Shown: positions 1 through 9,134 of the stretch, piece by piece
Layout of the letters: every line of letters starts with the position of its first letter
How positions within the stretch are numbered: the stretch's first letter is position 1
DNA from: Hymenobacter tibetensis
Lineage (GTDB): Bacteria > Bacteroidota > Bacteroidia > Cytophagales > Hymenobacteraceae
Reading direction: 5' to 3'
DNA length: 64,000 bases
NCBI RefSeq assembly: GCF_022827545.1
Contig: NZ_CP094669.1
Location: 1,392,001 to 1,456,000 of the forward strand
Made by a program: the position numbers and the translations under genes
Notes under the pieces: model-generated
Seen by the model: the letters and a program-made list of their open reading frames with translations, nothing else
The model's database searches: none
What the model was told of the DNA's origin: nothing

Positions 1-744
1 GTGGAAGTGGAGATGGAAACCAAAACCCGTTTCCAGACCCAGGACCTAAAAAGCTACAATGTTATAGCTGAAATTCCGGGCACCGACAAAAAGCTGAAAA
101 GTGAAATCGTGATGCTGGGTGGCCACCTCGACTCCTGGCATGCTGCCACCGGCGCCACCGACAACGCCGCCGGGTGCGCCGTCATGATGGAGGCGGTTCG
201 CATCCTGAAAGCCAGTGGCTTGAAGCCGCGCCGTACCATTCGAATTGCCTTGTGGAGTGCCGAAGAGCAGGGCTTGTTCGGCTCGCGCAACTACGTGAAA
301 AACCACTTCGCCGACCCCGCTACCATGAAACTATTGCCCGAGCATGAGAAACTGGCGGCCTACTTCAACCTAGATAATGGTGGCGGCAAAATCCGCGGTA
401 TCTACCAGCAAAGCAACGAAGCCGTAGCGCCCATCTTCACCGCGTGGCTCCAGCCATTTGCCGACCTGGGTGCTACCACCGTCACGCCCCGCAACACCGG
501 TGGCACCGACCACTTATCATTCGACGCAGTGGGGCTGCCCGGCTTCCAGTTCATTCAGGACCCACTCGACTACGGCACCCGCACCCACCACACCAACCAA
601 GACACCTACGACCGGTTGCTGCCCGAAGACCTGAAACAGGCCTCCGTAGTAGTGGCTTCGTTTGTGTACCACGCTGCCACGCGCGACCAGAAACTGCCAC
701 GCAAGACCTTACCTACGGCTACCGCCGCAGCCAAGCCCCAGTAG
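1..744 (+). CDS. M28 family zinc metallopeptidase, 3' part (cut by window edge)
   Basis: This is the C-terminal 247 residues of an M28-type aminopeptidase, which removes N-terminal residues from peptides and is usually exported. The di-zinc site can be read directly: GGHLDS (His42, Asp44), GATDNAAG (Asp54), SAEEQG (Glu88 and Glu89), Asp125 in NLDNGGG, and the final histidine in [10 protein letters not shown] near residue 197. The reading frame is open from base 1 and the GTG there is not a convincing start, because family members normally carry about 200 more N-terminal residues including a signal peptide. The protein ends in a loose Ala/Lys/Pro tail. No terminator is evident before the next small gene. 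Confidence 0.9.
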   Translation: MEVEMETKTRFQTQDLKSYNVIAEIPGTDKKLKSEIVMLGGHLDSWHAATGATDNAAGCAVMMEAVRILKASGLKPRRTIRIALWSAEEQGLFGSRNYVKNHFADPATMKLLPEHEKLAAYFNLDNGGGKIRGIYQQSNEAVAPIFTAWLQPFADLGATTVTPRNTGGTDHLSFDAVGLPGFQFIQDPLDYGTRTHHTNQDTYDRLLPEDLKQASVVVASFVYHAATRDQKLPRKTLPTATAAAKPQ

Positions 745-877
745 GTCATAGTGGTAGACTAAGAACATAGAGTTACCTTCGTGGTGCCCGACGACGTAAA
801 GAGCCTCTCGGACAATGTTCGTGCTGCGGCACCACTACAGCACGAACCCTTTTAATCGCTCTTCGCGTTGCTTCATT

Positions 878-1090
878 ATGTCGACACCCACAAAACGCCC
901 TCGTCCCCGCAAAGCCAGCGAAACCGCTGCGCCTCCTGTCTCTCATGCCGATCAGCTTCTTGCGCTACACTCGCGTGAGGAAGGCAAAACGGTCATGTAC
1001 AAGCAGGATGCTTGGGGCCATGTTGAAACGCGCTTCGTGCGCACCCAGAATGTAAAGGCCTGGGAAGCCAAGGGCTTTTTCGTACGCTAA
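878..1090 (+). CDS. Small basic protein of unknown function
   Basis: A 70-residue protein read from the ATG at 878. The frame is open further upstream to 815, but that extension looks like untranslated sequence. It begins with a Lys/Arg/Pro-rich stretch (TPKRPRPRK) and ends in a compact segment rich in Trp, Lys and Phe (KAWEAKGFFVR). It has no signal peptide or membrane segment. I do not recognise the family. A strong terminator follows 20 bases after the stop, which supports it being a real monocistronic or operon-final gene. Confidence 0.55.
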   Translation: MSTPTKRPRPRKASETAAPPVSHADQLLALHSREEGKTVMYKQDAWGHVETRFVRTQNVKAWEAKGFFVR

Positions 1091-1110
1091 ACCCGAAACT
1101 GCTTTACGTG

Positions 1111-1140
1111 AAAAGCCCCGACATCGTCGGGGCTTTTTTT
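1111..1140 (+). terminator. Rho-independent terminator
   Basis: The hairpin AAAAGCCCCGAC / GTCGGGGCTTTT with a three-base loop is followed by a T run. It lies 20 bases after the stop of the small gene at 878-1090. Confidence 0.9.
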
Positions 1141-1197
1141 ATGGGGTTCTGCTTGCTTTGTGTGCGCAAGCACTACGCTTGGCCTTCTCCTCACATT

Positions 1198-1431
1198 TCA
1201 GCGCCGCCGATACCGTTGCTCAGCGCGGGTGGCTTGTTTGGGCGTGGCCGCTGGCTCATCCGTTTTGCGCACGTGCAGCAAGGGCGCAGCGCTTTTCAAG
1301 CCGGCTTTGGCAGGTCGGCTCTGGTTGGTTTGGGTTAACGAAGCTTGCTGCCATTCCTGGAAAGCTTCTTCCACCATCCAGCGGATGTGCGGAAAGCAGA
1401 GGTGAAGGGAGGAGTAAGGCTGGTCGGACAT
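1198..1431 (-). CDS. Doubtful small ORF in a gene-poor stretch
   Basis: The stretch 1141-1621 holds overlapping short ORFs on both strands and no clear gene. This minus-strand ORF of 77 residues is the best candidate: its first half (FPHIRWMVEEAFQEWQQA) reads like protein, and the second half is low-complexity and basic. It could be a small unknown protein or a decayed fragment of a larger gene. I found no flanking inverted repeats that would mark an insertion sequence. The assignment is weak. Confidence 0.2.
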   Translation of the reverse strand: MSDQPYSSLHLCFPHIRWMVEEAFQEWQQASLTQTNQSRPAKAGLKSAAPLLHVRKTDEPAATPKQATRAEQRYRRR

Positions 1432-1621
1432 ACCGTGCGTTTTTACAGTAAAAACTGCCCTAGCTGCAAAGCCAGTAGCTTCCGTACTTGTACTCGCTTT
1501 TCCAGAGGGGGGTTGTAGCTCGACCTTAAAGCAAGGCCCAGAAGCACCTTACTAATTGGCTAGCTACACTTGCCTGTCTACTAAGAGGCTGCCTGCCTAA
1601 GCGTGCCATGCGGAGTAGGTG

Positions 1622-2230
1622 TTACCAGTCTTGTTCTGAGGCAGTGGCCAAGGCCGTCGTCAACGACTTCACTATTTCGCCCATTTGCTCCTGCACAGCG
1701 GCGGCATAGGGATTCAAAATAGGTGCAGGCTGCTTCTTGACAACAGAAGAAGTTCTCGAGGCTTTCGGAACGACTTTTTGAGGACGTGGCTGTACCGTTA
1801 CCACGGGTGCCTTCTGCACAACGTGCGTGGCTTGCACCAAGGTCAGCGTATCTTGCTGGTTGGGCAAGTCAGTGAGCCGGTACTGATACTGGCCATCTTG
1901 GGCTTCGAGCGTGAATACAAACCAAACGCGGTGGCTACGGCCTGGCGCCCCAGCATTCCACTTCACGCGGGTGGAGCCTTTGCCAACCAGCGAACCAGCC
2001 GCCGTATTGGTAAGCATCAGCGGATTTTCGGCGTCGATGAAGTGAGCGGCAAACCACGTTTTGGCGCGGTTTTGCAAGGCAGTGCGGGAAACACCAGGCA
2101 CTTGTACGACGCCTTGCTTGGTTACTTGCGGAAGAAGACTATCCGCCGCTGATGGTGCTTTGCTGGGGGCTAGCTGGGCCTGCGCCACGCTGCCGGCAAG
2201 CAGACAGAACGAGAGTAGGATGGTTTTCAT
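1622..2230 (-). CDS. Secreted protein of unknown function
   Basis: A 202-residue protein read from the ATG at 2230; the frame extends to a TTG at 2239 but the ATG gives a clean signal peptide (MKTILLSFCLLAGSVAQAQ, cut after about residue 19). The mature part contains a small folded-looking region at about 50-130 (KTWFAAHFIDAENPL, VKWNAGAPGRSHRVWF, LEAQDGQYQYRLTD), then a basic Pro/Lys linker and an amphipathic C-terminal helix. The middle part suggests a beta-rich periplasmic domain of the DUF4468 sort (domain of unknown function), but I am not certain. It lies in the same orientation as the small secreted gene at 2431-2751. Confidence 0.65.
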   Translation of the reverse strand: MKTILLSFCLLAGSVAQAQLAPSKAPSAADSLLPQVTKQGVVQVPGVSRTALQNRAKTWFAAHFIDAENPLMLTNTAAGSLVGKGSTRVKWNAGAPGRSHRVWFVFTLEAQDGQYQYRLTDLPNQQDTLTLVQATHVVQKAPVVTVQPRPQKVVPKASRTSSVVKKQPAPILNPYAAAVQEQMGEIVKSLTTALATASEQDW

Positions 2231-2430
2231 AGGGTCCAAACATACACACGCTAAGCGAAAAAGTATATTTCATCCCATTATTTTGCAACATCCAGCAGCT
2301 GTTATTCGTAGCGAAACCCAGAAATAGCAAGCGCCCTTTCACTATATAAGCTCCACGGTACAGCGCTGTCAAGACCTCTGTTTGAAGCTGACAAATAGCA
2401 CGTTATAGAGAGCTACAGTAGGTATAGATG

Positions 2431-2751
2431 CTATTCTGTCAAGCCCAGCTTTCGGGTGAGCCAATTTTTTGGCACTTCCACCGTCATTTCTACCACCGGC
2501 TTATCGGTTTTGTCTTTCAAGCGCTTGCTGAGTCGAGTCAGCTTGCCTTCCTCGCTGTTGCGAGAAAGCAGAATCTTACCGTAATCACGAACAACATTGA
2601 CCGCCTTGGGCAGCGTAACGCTTACGGTTACCTCTTTATACTCCGTTTCGGGAAGCGGCGGATCAGCTGCTCGGCGGCTCTGAGCCTGGCCACTCACGGC
2701 TGTGAATAGCAATAGGGCAAGTAAAAGCGTGAGCAGTTTGCGGATAGACAT
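2431..2751 (-). CDS. Small secreted protein of unknown function
   Basis: A 106-residue protein with a clear signal peptide (MSIRKLLTLLLALLLFTAVSGQAQ). The mature part of about 80 residues is charged and looks beta-structured (EYKEVTVSVTLPKAVNVVRDYGK, KPVVEMTVEVPKNWL). No cysteines, lipobox or repeats are present. I do not recognise the family. It sits downstream of the large unknown gene at 2916-4460 on the same strand, about 160 bases away. Confidence 0.6.
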   Translation of the reverse strand: MSIRKLLTLLLALLLFTAVSGQAQSRRAADPPLPETEYKEVTVSVTLPKAVNVVRDYGKILLSRNSEEGKLTRLSKRLKDKTDKPVVEMTVEVPKNWLTRKLGLTE

Positions 2752-2915
2752 TGGACCCTCTTAACACTATAAAGATGCTACTGCTGTAAATAGGGTTGTC
2801 TGAACGTGGTTGCAAAACTGCCACGGTTTTCCGTTGATGCAAGCCGTTTGTTCACTAGGGCGTTCGTCGGGAAGCTCAAACGGAGAGTGGCTACCCGCTT
2901 GGCTATCAATGGGCA

Positions 2916-4460
2916 TTACTTCATCTGCAGAAATTTGCGCCTCATCACTTCCTGCACCGGTGTGTTGTTGATCTTGCTATCCAGCCACGAAACGATGTCT
3001 AGGTACAGGAAGGGCCGGTTTTCGAATGGATTAGCCGCTATAACAATCAACTTCTCGCGGAGCGCAACAAACGCCTCACGCACTTGATGTGGCGCAATGT
3101 TGCCGACGTTGCGCAGAAACCGAAAAATTTCCACCTGCATAGGTTGTTGGTCGTTCATCATGCCCAAGAAGCGGTAAACAGACCGTACCTGATATTCCAA
3201 GCTGGCATCTTCGCCGGCTTCGTAGTGCGCAATCAGGTTAAGGATACGGGCGAAGCACTGCAAATCTTCGCGCAAACTCAGGTCTTTGTGCTGAATGATG
3301 AGGTTCAAATACTCAATGGCCTTCTGGTATTGGCCACTGCCAAAGTAGAGGCTGGCTATCTTATAATAGAACACCAATGTGCGGTGCATATCCAACTGCG
3401 ACTTGTAGTGTTCCAGGTTCTCCAACAACTCCGGAATGATTTCCAGGCCTTCGGTAAAGCGGCCTTCCAAGAAATAGGCGTTGATCTTGTTGGTATAGAT
3501 GTACTGAAACAGCAGAATCTCGGTGTTGGGGCTGCTGCGCCGGGTTTGGTTGGCAGCAAATTCTTCCAGCGTTTTCAGCACCTCCATGAACTTGCTGTAG
3601 TACAGCATATTGTAGAGCGTGGCCAGCAGGTTGTGTAGGCCCTTGATGTAAAGCATGGCCTGCAAATCTTTCATGTGCGGGGCCTGCTCAAACAAATCCA
3701 CCCACTTCTGCGCATAGCGGTAGCAAGCCCGGAAATCCTGGTTGAGCGTGTAGTACCACACGTGCGCTTGGTAGAAATACAGCTTCTCGAAAAAGCCGCC
3801 TTTGCTGTCCTCGAAGGGTGGCAGGTTTTCCCGGAAGAAAGCGGTAATCTGCTCATGGTCGGCGCGGTTGCGGGCGTGGCCGGCTTTCAGGTACAGCCCA
3901 TAGAGCCGCAGGGAGGCATTGGAAAGCGCGTGCATTTTGCCCAAATGCTCGACCGTGTCTACGGCCTCGGTTGCCAGGGTTTCGGCGCGGTCTTTTATGC
4001 TGCGCGTGATGTACTGGCTTTCGATGAGCTTCTCGAAATCTAGCGCCAGCAGCACGATGTGCGGCATTTCCACCTGCCGAGCGGCCACTTTCACCTTCTC
4101 CAGCATGCGTAGGCTTTGCTGGTAGAAGCCCTTGTTGTAGAGCACCCGCGCATAATCGAGCTGCTCGTGCAGTTGAATGTCGGGGTTCTGGCCGGCGTGG
4201 TAGACCCGCAGGCTGGAGAGGAGCTGCTTATAGAGGTTGGCTTTCAGGTTGGCGAGCTGCACCCGCTTGAGCGTCGGGACCTGCACGAGTATCTGCGTCT
4301 CATCATAGGATTCTAGCGCCTCCAAGGCGTCGAAAAGTTGAAGGAACTTCAGGTCTTCGGAGGAACCTTGCCGGTTGGTAAAAAGCCGGAAATGGCGCTT
4401 TTCGGAGCGGGTAAGAGACTTTATTAACTGAAAAATGGGCTCTGTACTTCGGTTGGGCAT
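2916..4460 (-). CDS. Conserved helical-repeat protein of unknown function
   Basis: A 514-residue cytoplasmic protein without signal peptide or membrane segment. It opens with a helical region (IFQLIKSLTRSEKRHFRLF, LQLFDALEAL) and continues with pairs of amphipathic helices that look like degenerate TPR units (for example YNKGFYQQSLRMLEKVKVAAR, SLYFGSGQYQKAIEYLNLIIQ). This layout is familiar from a protein family common in Bacteroidota that has no assigned function. It diverges from leuA across 177 bases. No catalytic motif can be named; a scaffold or interaction role is only a guess from the repeats. Confidence 0.75.
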   Translation of the reverse strand: MPNRSTEPIFQLIKSLTRSEKRHFRLFTNRQGSSEDLKFLQLFDALEALESYDETQILVQVPTLKRVQLANLKANLYKQLLSSLRVYHAGQNPDIQLHEQLDYARVLYNKGFYQQSLRMLEKVKVAARQVEMPHIVLLALDFEKLIESQYITRSIKDRAETLATEAVDTVEHLGKMHALSNASLRLYGLYLKAGHARNRADHEQITAFFRENLPPFEDSKGGFFEKLYFYQAHVWYYTLNQDFRACYRYAQKWVDLFEQAPHMKDLQAMLYIKGLHNLLATLYNMLYYSKFMEVLKTLEEFAANQTRRSSPNTEILLFQYIYTNKINAYFLEGRFTEGLEIIPELLENLEHYKSQLDMHRTLVFYYKIASLYFGSGQYQKAIEYLNLIIQHKDLSLREDLQCFARILNLIAHYEAGEDASLEYQVRSVYRFLGMMNDQQPMQVEIFRFLRNVGNIAPHQVREAFVALREKLIVIAANPFENRPFLYLDIVSWLDSKINNTPVQEVMRRKFLQMK

Positions 4461-4637
4461 CGTAAGAAGTTATTCATTAAGCTACTGATAAATAGATAGT
4501 TGAATTCGATAGAAGAGAAGTTGGAAATAGTAGAACTAGACAAAGAGCAGTTTACAAGGGGAGATAGAACACGGTACTTAGATCAATAATCAACACCTCG
4601 TTCCAGTTGACAAGGCTGTTTACAAGACTATTGTAGC

Positions 4638-5804
4638 ATGGCGCATCAGCAAATACAAATCTTTGATACTACGCTCCGCGACGGCGAACAAGTGCCGGGC
4701 TGCAAGCTAAACAGGGAAGAGAAACTTGTTATTGCTCGACAGCTAGAACTACTCGGCGTCGATGTAATTGAGGCCGGTTTTCCCGTTTCCAGCCCCGGCG
4801 ACTTTGCCGCCGTGCAAGCCATAGCCGCTCAAACCCGCGAGGCTACCGTATGCGGCCTGTCCCGCGCCGTTGAAAACGACATCCGGGTAGCTGCCGAGGC
4901 GCTGCAAAAGGCCCGTTACCCACGCATCCACACCGGCATCGGTACTTCCGACGTGCACATCCTGCACAAGCTCTGTACCACCCGCGAAGACGTACTAGAA
5001 CGTGCTGTTGCCGCGGTAAAGCTCGCTAAAAGCTTCGTGGAAGATGTGGAATTTTACGCCGAAGACGCTGGCCGTACCGACAACGAGTTTCTAGCCCGCG
5101 TGTGCGAGGCGGTTATTAAGGCCGGTGCTACCGTCCTCAACATCCCCGATACCACTGGTTACTGCTTGCCGCAGGAGTACGGTGCCAAAATCAAGTTCCT
5201 CCAGGAAAATGTGCGGGGCATTGAAAATGTGCGGCTCTCTACGCACTGCCACAATGATTTGGGGCTGGCCACGGCCAACTCTATTGCCGGCGTGATGAAC
5301 GGTGCCCGTCAGATTGAATGCACCATCAACGGGGTAGGGGAGCGGGCCGGTAATACGGCGCTGGAGGAAGTGGTGATGATCTTGCGTCAGCACCCATACC
5401 TCAACCTCGATACCCGCATTAACACCCGCCTGCTAGCCGAAACTTCCGCCATGGTGTCGCACCTGATGACTATGCCGGTACAGCCCAACAAGGCGATTGT
5501 GGGTTCCAATGCGTTTTCGCATTCCAGCGGCATCCACCAAGACGGCATCATCAAGCACCGCGAAACCTACGAAATCATCGACCCCAAAGAAGTGGGCGTC
5601 GCCGATTCTTCGATTGTGCTCACAGCGCGTTCGGGCCGTGCGGCGCTGGCCTATCGGCTCCAGAAAATCGGGTACGACTTCGAGAAAATCACGCTCAACA
5701 AAGCCTACGCCTGCTTCCTCCAACTAGCCGACCGCAAGCGGGAGGTGGTGGACGAGGATTTGCACGCCTTGGTAGAACAGGAAAAACTGGTAGCAGTCAA
5801 CTAA
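4638..5804 (+). CDS. leuA: 2-isopropylmalate synthase, short form without regulatory domain
   Basis: Condenses acetyl-CoA with 2-oxoisovalerate, the first committed step of leucine synthesis. The TIM-barrel signature is at the start ([12 protein letters not shown], Arg14-Asp15), the metal site HCHND is at 203-207 and GVGERAGN at 232-239. The protein ends at residue 388, shortly after the second signature helix region, whereas the classical enzyme is about 510-520 residues with a C-terminal domain that binds leucine. That allosteric domain is absent. The stop is followed after one base by leuC, so leuA-leuC-leuD-leuB form one operon. No Leu-rich leader ORF was found in 4461-4637. Confidence 0.93.
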   Translation: MAHQQIQIFDTTLRDGEQVPGCKLNREEKLVIARQLELLGVDVIEAGFPVSSPGDFAAVQAIAAQTREATVCGLSRAVENDIRVAAEALQKARYPRIHTGIGTSDVHILHKLCTTREDVLERAVAAVKLAKSFVEDVEFYAEDAGRTDNEFLARVCEAVIKAGATVLNIPDTTGYCLPQEYGAKIKFLQENVRGIENVRLSTHCHNDLGLATANSIAGVMNGARQIECTINGVGERAGNTALEEVVMILRQHPYLNLDTRINTRLLAETSAMVSHLMTMPVQPNKAIVGSNAFSHSSGIHQDGIIKHRETYEIIDPKEVGVADSSIVLTARSGRAALAYRLQKIGYDFEKITLNKAYACFLQLADRKREVVDEDLHALVEQEKLVAVN

Positions 5805-5805
5805 C

Positions 5806-7200
5806 ATGGCCAAGTCCTTATTTGATAAAATTTGGGATGCGCACGTGGTAAAAACCGCGCCAGGCGGCTTGGATATCGTGTACATCGACCGGCACCTGAT
5901 TCATGAGGTAACCAGCCCGCAGGCCTTCGACGAACTCGAAGCCCGCAACCTGCCGCTCTACCGCCCCAACCGCATCTTGGCTACCGCCGACCACAACGTT
6001 CCGACGCGCAACCAGCACCTCCCCATCGAGGAGCCGCTGTCTCGCTCGCAGGTGGATAAGTTGACTGCGAACTGCGAAAAGTACGGCGTAGAGCTGTATG
6101 GCTTGGGCCACGCCCGCCAGGGCATCGTGCACGTAATCGGGCCGGAATTGGGTTTGACGTTGCCCGGCGCTACCATCGTGTGCGGCGACAGCCACACCTC
6201 TACGCACGGCGCATTTGGCGCAGTGGCGTTCGGTATCGGTACCAGCCAGGTGGCGCAGGTAATGGCTACCCAGTGCTTGCTGCTGAGCCGCCCGAAGCGC
6301 ATGCGCATCACTGTGGATGGCGAGTTGCGCCGCGGCGTGACGGCTAAAGACCTGATTCTCTATATTATCTCGCAGCTCGGTACCGGTGGTGCCACGGGCT
6401 ATTTTGTTGAATACGCGGGTAGTGCTGTGCGCGGCCTGAGCATGGAAGGCCGGATGACGGTCTGCAACATGAGCATCGAAATGGGGGCGCGCGGCGGCCT
6501 TATTGCCCCCGATGCTACTACGTTTGCCTATGTCGAAGGCCGCGCCTACGCCCCGAAGGGCATTGTGTGGGAGCAGGCAGTAGCCTACTGGAAAACCCTG
6601 TATTCCGACGACGATACGGTGTTCGACGCCGAACACCACTTCAGCGCCCGCGACATTGCCCCGATGATAACCTACGGTACCAACCCCGGGATGGGCATTG
6701 CCTTGAACGGCAACATCCCAAGCGAGGTAGCTGCCAGCGAGTCTGAGAGCTTCGATAAGTCACTGGCCTACATGGGATTCCAGCGCGGTGAGTCGTTGTT
6801 GGGTAAGGAAATCAACTACGTGTTCATCGGCAGCTGCACCAACTCGCGCATCGAGGATTTGCGGGCGGTGGCGGCCTATGTGCAAGGCAAGCAGAAAGCC
6901 AAGCACGTGGAGGCCATCATCGTACCCGGTTCCAAGCAAGTCGAGCAGCAAGCCATTTCCGAGGGCTTAGACAAGATTCTGGCCGAAGCTGGTTTCGAGC
7001 TACGCGAGCCTGGTTGCAGTGCTTGCCTGGCCATGAATGAGGACAAGATTCCGGCTGGCGCGTACTGCGTGGCCACGTCCAACCGCAACTTCGAAGGCCG
7101 CCAAGGGCCGGGCTCGCGCACGTTGCTGGCATCGCCGCTGGTAGCGGCCATCACGGCCGTGCAAGGCCGCATTGTCGACATCACGCAGTACTTAAACTAA
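5806..7200 (+). CDS. leuC: 3-isopropylmalate dehydratase large subunit
   Basis: With LeuD it isomerises 2-isopropylmalate to 3-isopropylmalate through a [4Fe-4S] cluster. The three cluster cysteines are visible: Cys344 in GSCTNSR and Cys404 and Cys407 in [10 protein letters not shown]. Other aconitase-family signatures include [13 protein letters not shown] at 126-138. The length of 464 residues is normal for the bacterial two-subunit enzyme. The gene starts one base after the leuA stop, so translation is probably coupled. leuD follows after 15 bases. Confidence 0.97.
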   Translation: MAKSLFDKIWDAHVVKTAPGGLDIVYIDRHLIHEVTSPQAFDELEARNLPLYRPNRILATADHNVPTRNQHLPIEEPLSRSQVDKLTANCEKYGVELYGLGHARQGIVHVIGPELGLTLPGATIVCGDSHTSTHGAFGAVAFGIGTSQVAQVMATQCLLLSRPKRMRITVDGELRRGVTAKDLILYIISQLGTGGATGYFVEYAGSAVRGLSMEGRMTVCNMSIEMGARGGLIAPDATTFAYVEGRAYAPKGIVWEQAVAYWKTLYSDDDTVFDAEHHFSARDIAPMITYGTNPGMGIALNGNIPSEVAASESESFDKSLAYMGFQRGESLLGKEINYVFIGSCTNSRIEDLRAVAAYVQGKQKAKHVEAIIVPGSKQVEQQAISEGLDKILAEAGFELREPGCSACLAMNEDKIPAGAYCVATSNRNFEGRQGPGSRTLLASPLVAAITAVQGRIVDITQYLN

Positions 7201-7215
7201 GCGCCGCCGACAGCC

Positions 7216-7812
7216 ATGGAAAAGTTTCAGACCCTACACTCCAGCGCGGTGCCGCTGCCACTCGAAAACATCGACACGGACCAGATTATTCCGGCCCGTT
7301 TCCTGAAAGCCACCACGAGGGAGGGCTTCGGCGAGAACCTGTTTCGTGACTGGCGCTGCAACGCCAACGGAACGCCGAAGCCCGACTTCGTGCTCAACGA
7401 CGCGCGCTACAGCGGCCAGATTCTGTTGGCCGGCAAAAACTTCGGTTGCGGTTCCAGTCGGGAGCACGCCGCGTGGGCCCTGTATGATGCCGGTTTCCGG
7501 TTGGTGATTTCCAGCTACTTCGCCGACATCTTCCGCGGCAACGCCTTGAATACCGGCCTGTTGCCGCTGCAAGTAACCGACGCCGAACTAAGCAACCTGT
7601 TTGCCCTAGTGGAGCAGAACGCCAACACCCAATTTGTGGTGAACCTGCCCGAGCAGACCTTGCACGTGCCGGCCACCAACCAAACAATTCACTTCGATAT
7701 CGACCCCTACAAGAAGGAATGCCTGATTAATGGGTACGACGACATCGATTTTCTAGTAAGTCAGAAACAGGCCATCGAAGCCTACGAACAAAGCAGAACA
7801 TGGGCATGGTAA
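7216..7812 (+). CDS. leuD: 3-isopropylmalate dehydratase small subunit
   Basis: The swivel-domain partner of LeuC. At 198 residues it has the usual length, and it carries the family signature NFGCGSSREHA at 75-85, which closes over the substrate, and the N-terminal NIDTDQIIPARFLK segment at 18-31. The 3' end overlaps the leuB start by 13 bases if leuB begins at 7800, or by 7 bases if it begins at 7806. The overlap indicates coupled translation within the leu operon. Confidence 0.97.
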   Translation: MEKFQTLHSSAVPLPLENIDTDQIIPARFLKATTREGFGENLFRDWRCNANGTPKPDFVLNDARYSGQILLAGKNFGCGSSREHAAWALYDAGFRLVISSYFADIFRGNALNTGLLPLQVTDAELSNLFALVEQNANTQFVVNLPEQTLHVPATNQTIHFDIDPYKKECLINGYDDIDFLVSQKQAIEAYEQSRTWAW

Positions 7813-8924
7813 GCAAGAAAATAGCGGTATTGCCCGGCGACGGTATCGGGCCGGAGGTGTGTAGACAGGCGGTGAAGGTGCTACAGGCCGTAGCCGAGCG
7901 TTTCGGCCATCGGTTCGAGATGCGCAACCATCTGATGGGCGCGTGCGCCATCGATGCCACCGGCGACCCGCTGCCCGAAGCCACCCTCACTGCCTGCCGC
8001 GAGGCCGACGCCGTTCTGCTAGGTGCCATCGGCGACCCGAAATACGACAACGACCCCTCCGCCAAGGTGCGCCCCGAACAGGGTTTGCTGCGCCTGCGCA
8101 AGTCGTTGGGCTTGTACGCTAACATTCGCCCCGTAACGGCTTACGACGTGCTGCTGAACCACTCGCCCCTGAAGCGGGAGCGGATTCAGGGCACCGACAT
8201 GGTCATCTTCCGCGAGCTAACCGGCGGCATCTACTTCGGGGAGAAAGGCCGCACCGCCGACGGTACCAGTGCCTACGACCACTGCACCTACAGCCGCGAC
8301 GAGATTCTGCGCATCGCACACCTCGCCTTCAAAGCCGCTGCGGGCCGCCGCCAAAAGCTGACGCTGGTTGACAAGGCCAACGTGCTGGAAACCTCCCGGC
8401 TCTGGCGCGAAGTGGTCCGCGAAATGGCCGCCCAATACCCCGAGGTGGAGGTGGATTACCTGTTCGTGGACAACGCCGCCATGCAGATTATCCTGAACCC
8501 CACGCAGTTCGACGTGATTCTGACCGAGAACATGTTCGGCGACATCATTTCCGACGAAGCCTCCGTCATTGCCGGTTCGATGGGCTTGTTGCCCTCGGCT
8601 TCGGTAGGCGCGGAAGTGGCCTTGTTCGAGCCCATTCACGGTTCGTATCCGCAGGCGAAGGGCAAAGGCATTGCCAACCCCATTGCCGCTATTCTATCGG
8701 CCGCTATGTTGCTGGAGCACTTGGATTTGAACACGGAAGCCGCCATGGTGCGCGAGGCCGTGGACGAAGCCCTGCACAACGGCATCCTGACCCAAGAACT
8801 CAGCCCCAATGCTCCGTACAGCACTGAAGAAGTAGGCAGCTACATCGCCTTCTGGATTGCTGATTCCAACGAGAAGCAGTGGAACAAAAACAACGTGGAA
8901 ATCGGCGCTAGCACGATTATCTAA
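7800..8924 (+). CDS. leuB: 3-isopropylmalate dehydrogenase
   Basis: Oxidatively decarboxylates 3-isopropylmalate to 2-oxoisocaproate with NAD. Active-site features of the family are present: [10 protein letters not shown] at 138-147, Lys192 in DKANVLE, Asp224 in VDNAAMQ, and Asp248/Asp252 in [12 protein letters not shown]. The length of 374 residues is typical. Two in-frame ATG codons compete for the start, at 7800 and 7806; both overlap leuD. No terminator follows leuB, so transcription may run directly into the ilv leader region 57 bases downstream. Confidence 0.96.
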   Translation: MGMVSKKIAVLPGDGIGPEVCRQAVKVLQAVAERFGHRFEMRNHLMGACAIDATGDPLPEATLTACREADAVLLGAIGDPKYDNDPSAKVRPEQGLLRLRKSLGLYANIRPVTAYDVLLNHSPLKRERIQGTDMVIFRELTGGIYFGEKGRTADGTSAYDHCTYSRDEILRIAHLAFKAAAGRRQKLTLVDKANVLETSRLWREVVREMAAQYPEVEVDYLFVDNAAMQIILNPTQFDVILTENMFGDIISDEASVIAGSMGLLPSASVGAEVALFEPIHGSYPQAKGKGIANPIAAILSAAMLLEHLDLNTEAAMVREAVDEALHNGILTQELSPNAPYSTEEVGSYIAFWIADSNEKQWNKNNVEIGASTII

Positions 8925-8981
8925 CGCTTCAAAAGCCCGTCATGCTGCGCCTGCGCCCAACACGACGACCCCGCCGACCCC

Positions 8982-9041
8982 ATGCATAAGAACCTGCTAT
9001 TGGTGATTATAGTGATTATTCCTTGCCTCGCGGGCGCATAG
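8982..9041 (+). CDS. Leader peptide rich in Leu, Val and Ile (ilv attenuator)
   Basis: An ORF of 19 codons encodes MHKNLLLVIIVIIPCLAGA. Nine consecutive codons from 8994 to 9020 specify Leu, Leu, Leu, Val, Ile, Ile, Val, Ile, Ile, exactly the three products of the operon that follows. A terminator hairpin with a T-rich tail begins 23 bases after the stop codon, and ilvE starts 35 bases beyond the hairpin tract. Leader peptides of this sort make ribosomes stall when the cognate charged tRNAs are scarce. The ORF is too short for routine gene calling. Assignment rests on composition and position; translation is not shown. Confidence 0.82.
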   Translation: MHKNLLLVIIVIIPCLAGA

Positions 9042-9046
9042 GAACA

Positions 9047-9069
9047 GCTTTTTGTATCTCGACAAAAGC
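9047..9069 (+). promoter_or_regulatory. Candidate antiterminator hairpin of the ilv leader
   Basis: GCTTTTTGT at 9047-9055 can pair with ACAAAAGC at 9062-9069 (eight pairs with one bulged T), using bases 9064-9069 that also form the base of the terminator. The two folds exclude each other. A ribosome that has reached the leader stop at 9039-9041 would cover the 5' arm and favour the terminator. A ribosome stalled in the Leu/Val/Ile run would leave it free. The pairing is seen in the sequence; the mechanism is inferred from classical attenuators. Confidence 0.6.
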
Positions 9070-9105
9070 CTTTCTAAGCCCCGCGCTCAGGAAGGCTTTT
9101 CTTTT
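9064..9105 (+). terminator. Attenuator terminator before ilvE
   Basis: Bases 9064-9075 pair with 9089-9100 over twelve positions, including one G-U pair (9073 with 9091), and the stem is followed by TTTTCTTTT-type sequence. A small inner stem (9077-9079 with 9085-9087) caps it. It sits between the branched-chain leader peptide and ilvE, so it terminates the leader transcript rather than a gene. Confidence 0.85.
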
Positions 9106-9134
9106 GGCTTCTCTTCTTCTCAAGTTCCACACGC

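Noticed and set aside
1108..1451. Overlapping short plus-strand ORFs in the gene-free gap
   Set aside because: They start in or directly after a terminator, lie in different frames over the same bases and show no protein-like signal.
4461..4637. Possible Leu-rich leader peptide before leuA
   Set aside because: No ATG-initiated short ORF rich in leucine codons and no terminator hairpin were found; the leader exists only before ilvE.
5818..6639. 273-codon minus-strand frame opposite leuC
   Set aside because: Antisense to a well-supported gene; no motif and no start context.
8938..8960. GTCATGCTG-like start resembling the ilvC-ilvA palindrome arm
   Set aside because: Similarity ends after about nine bases and there is no second arm.
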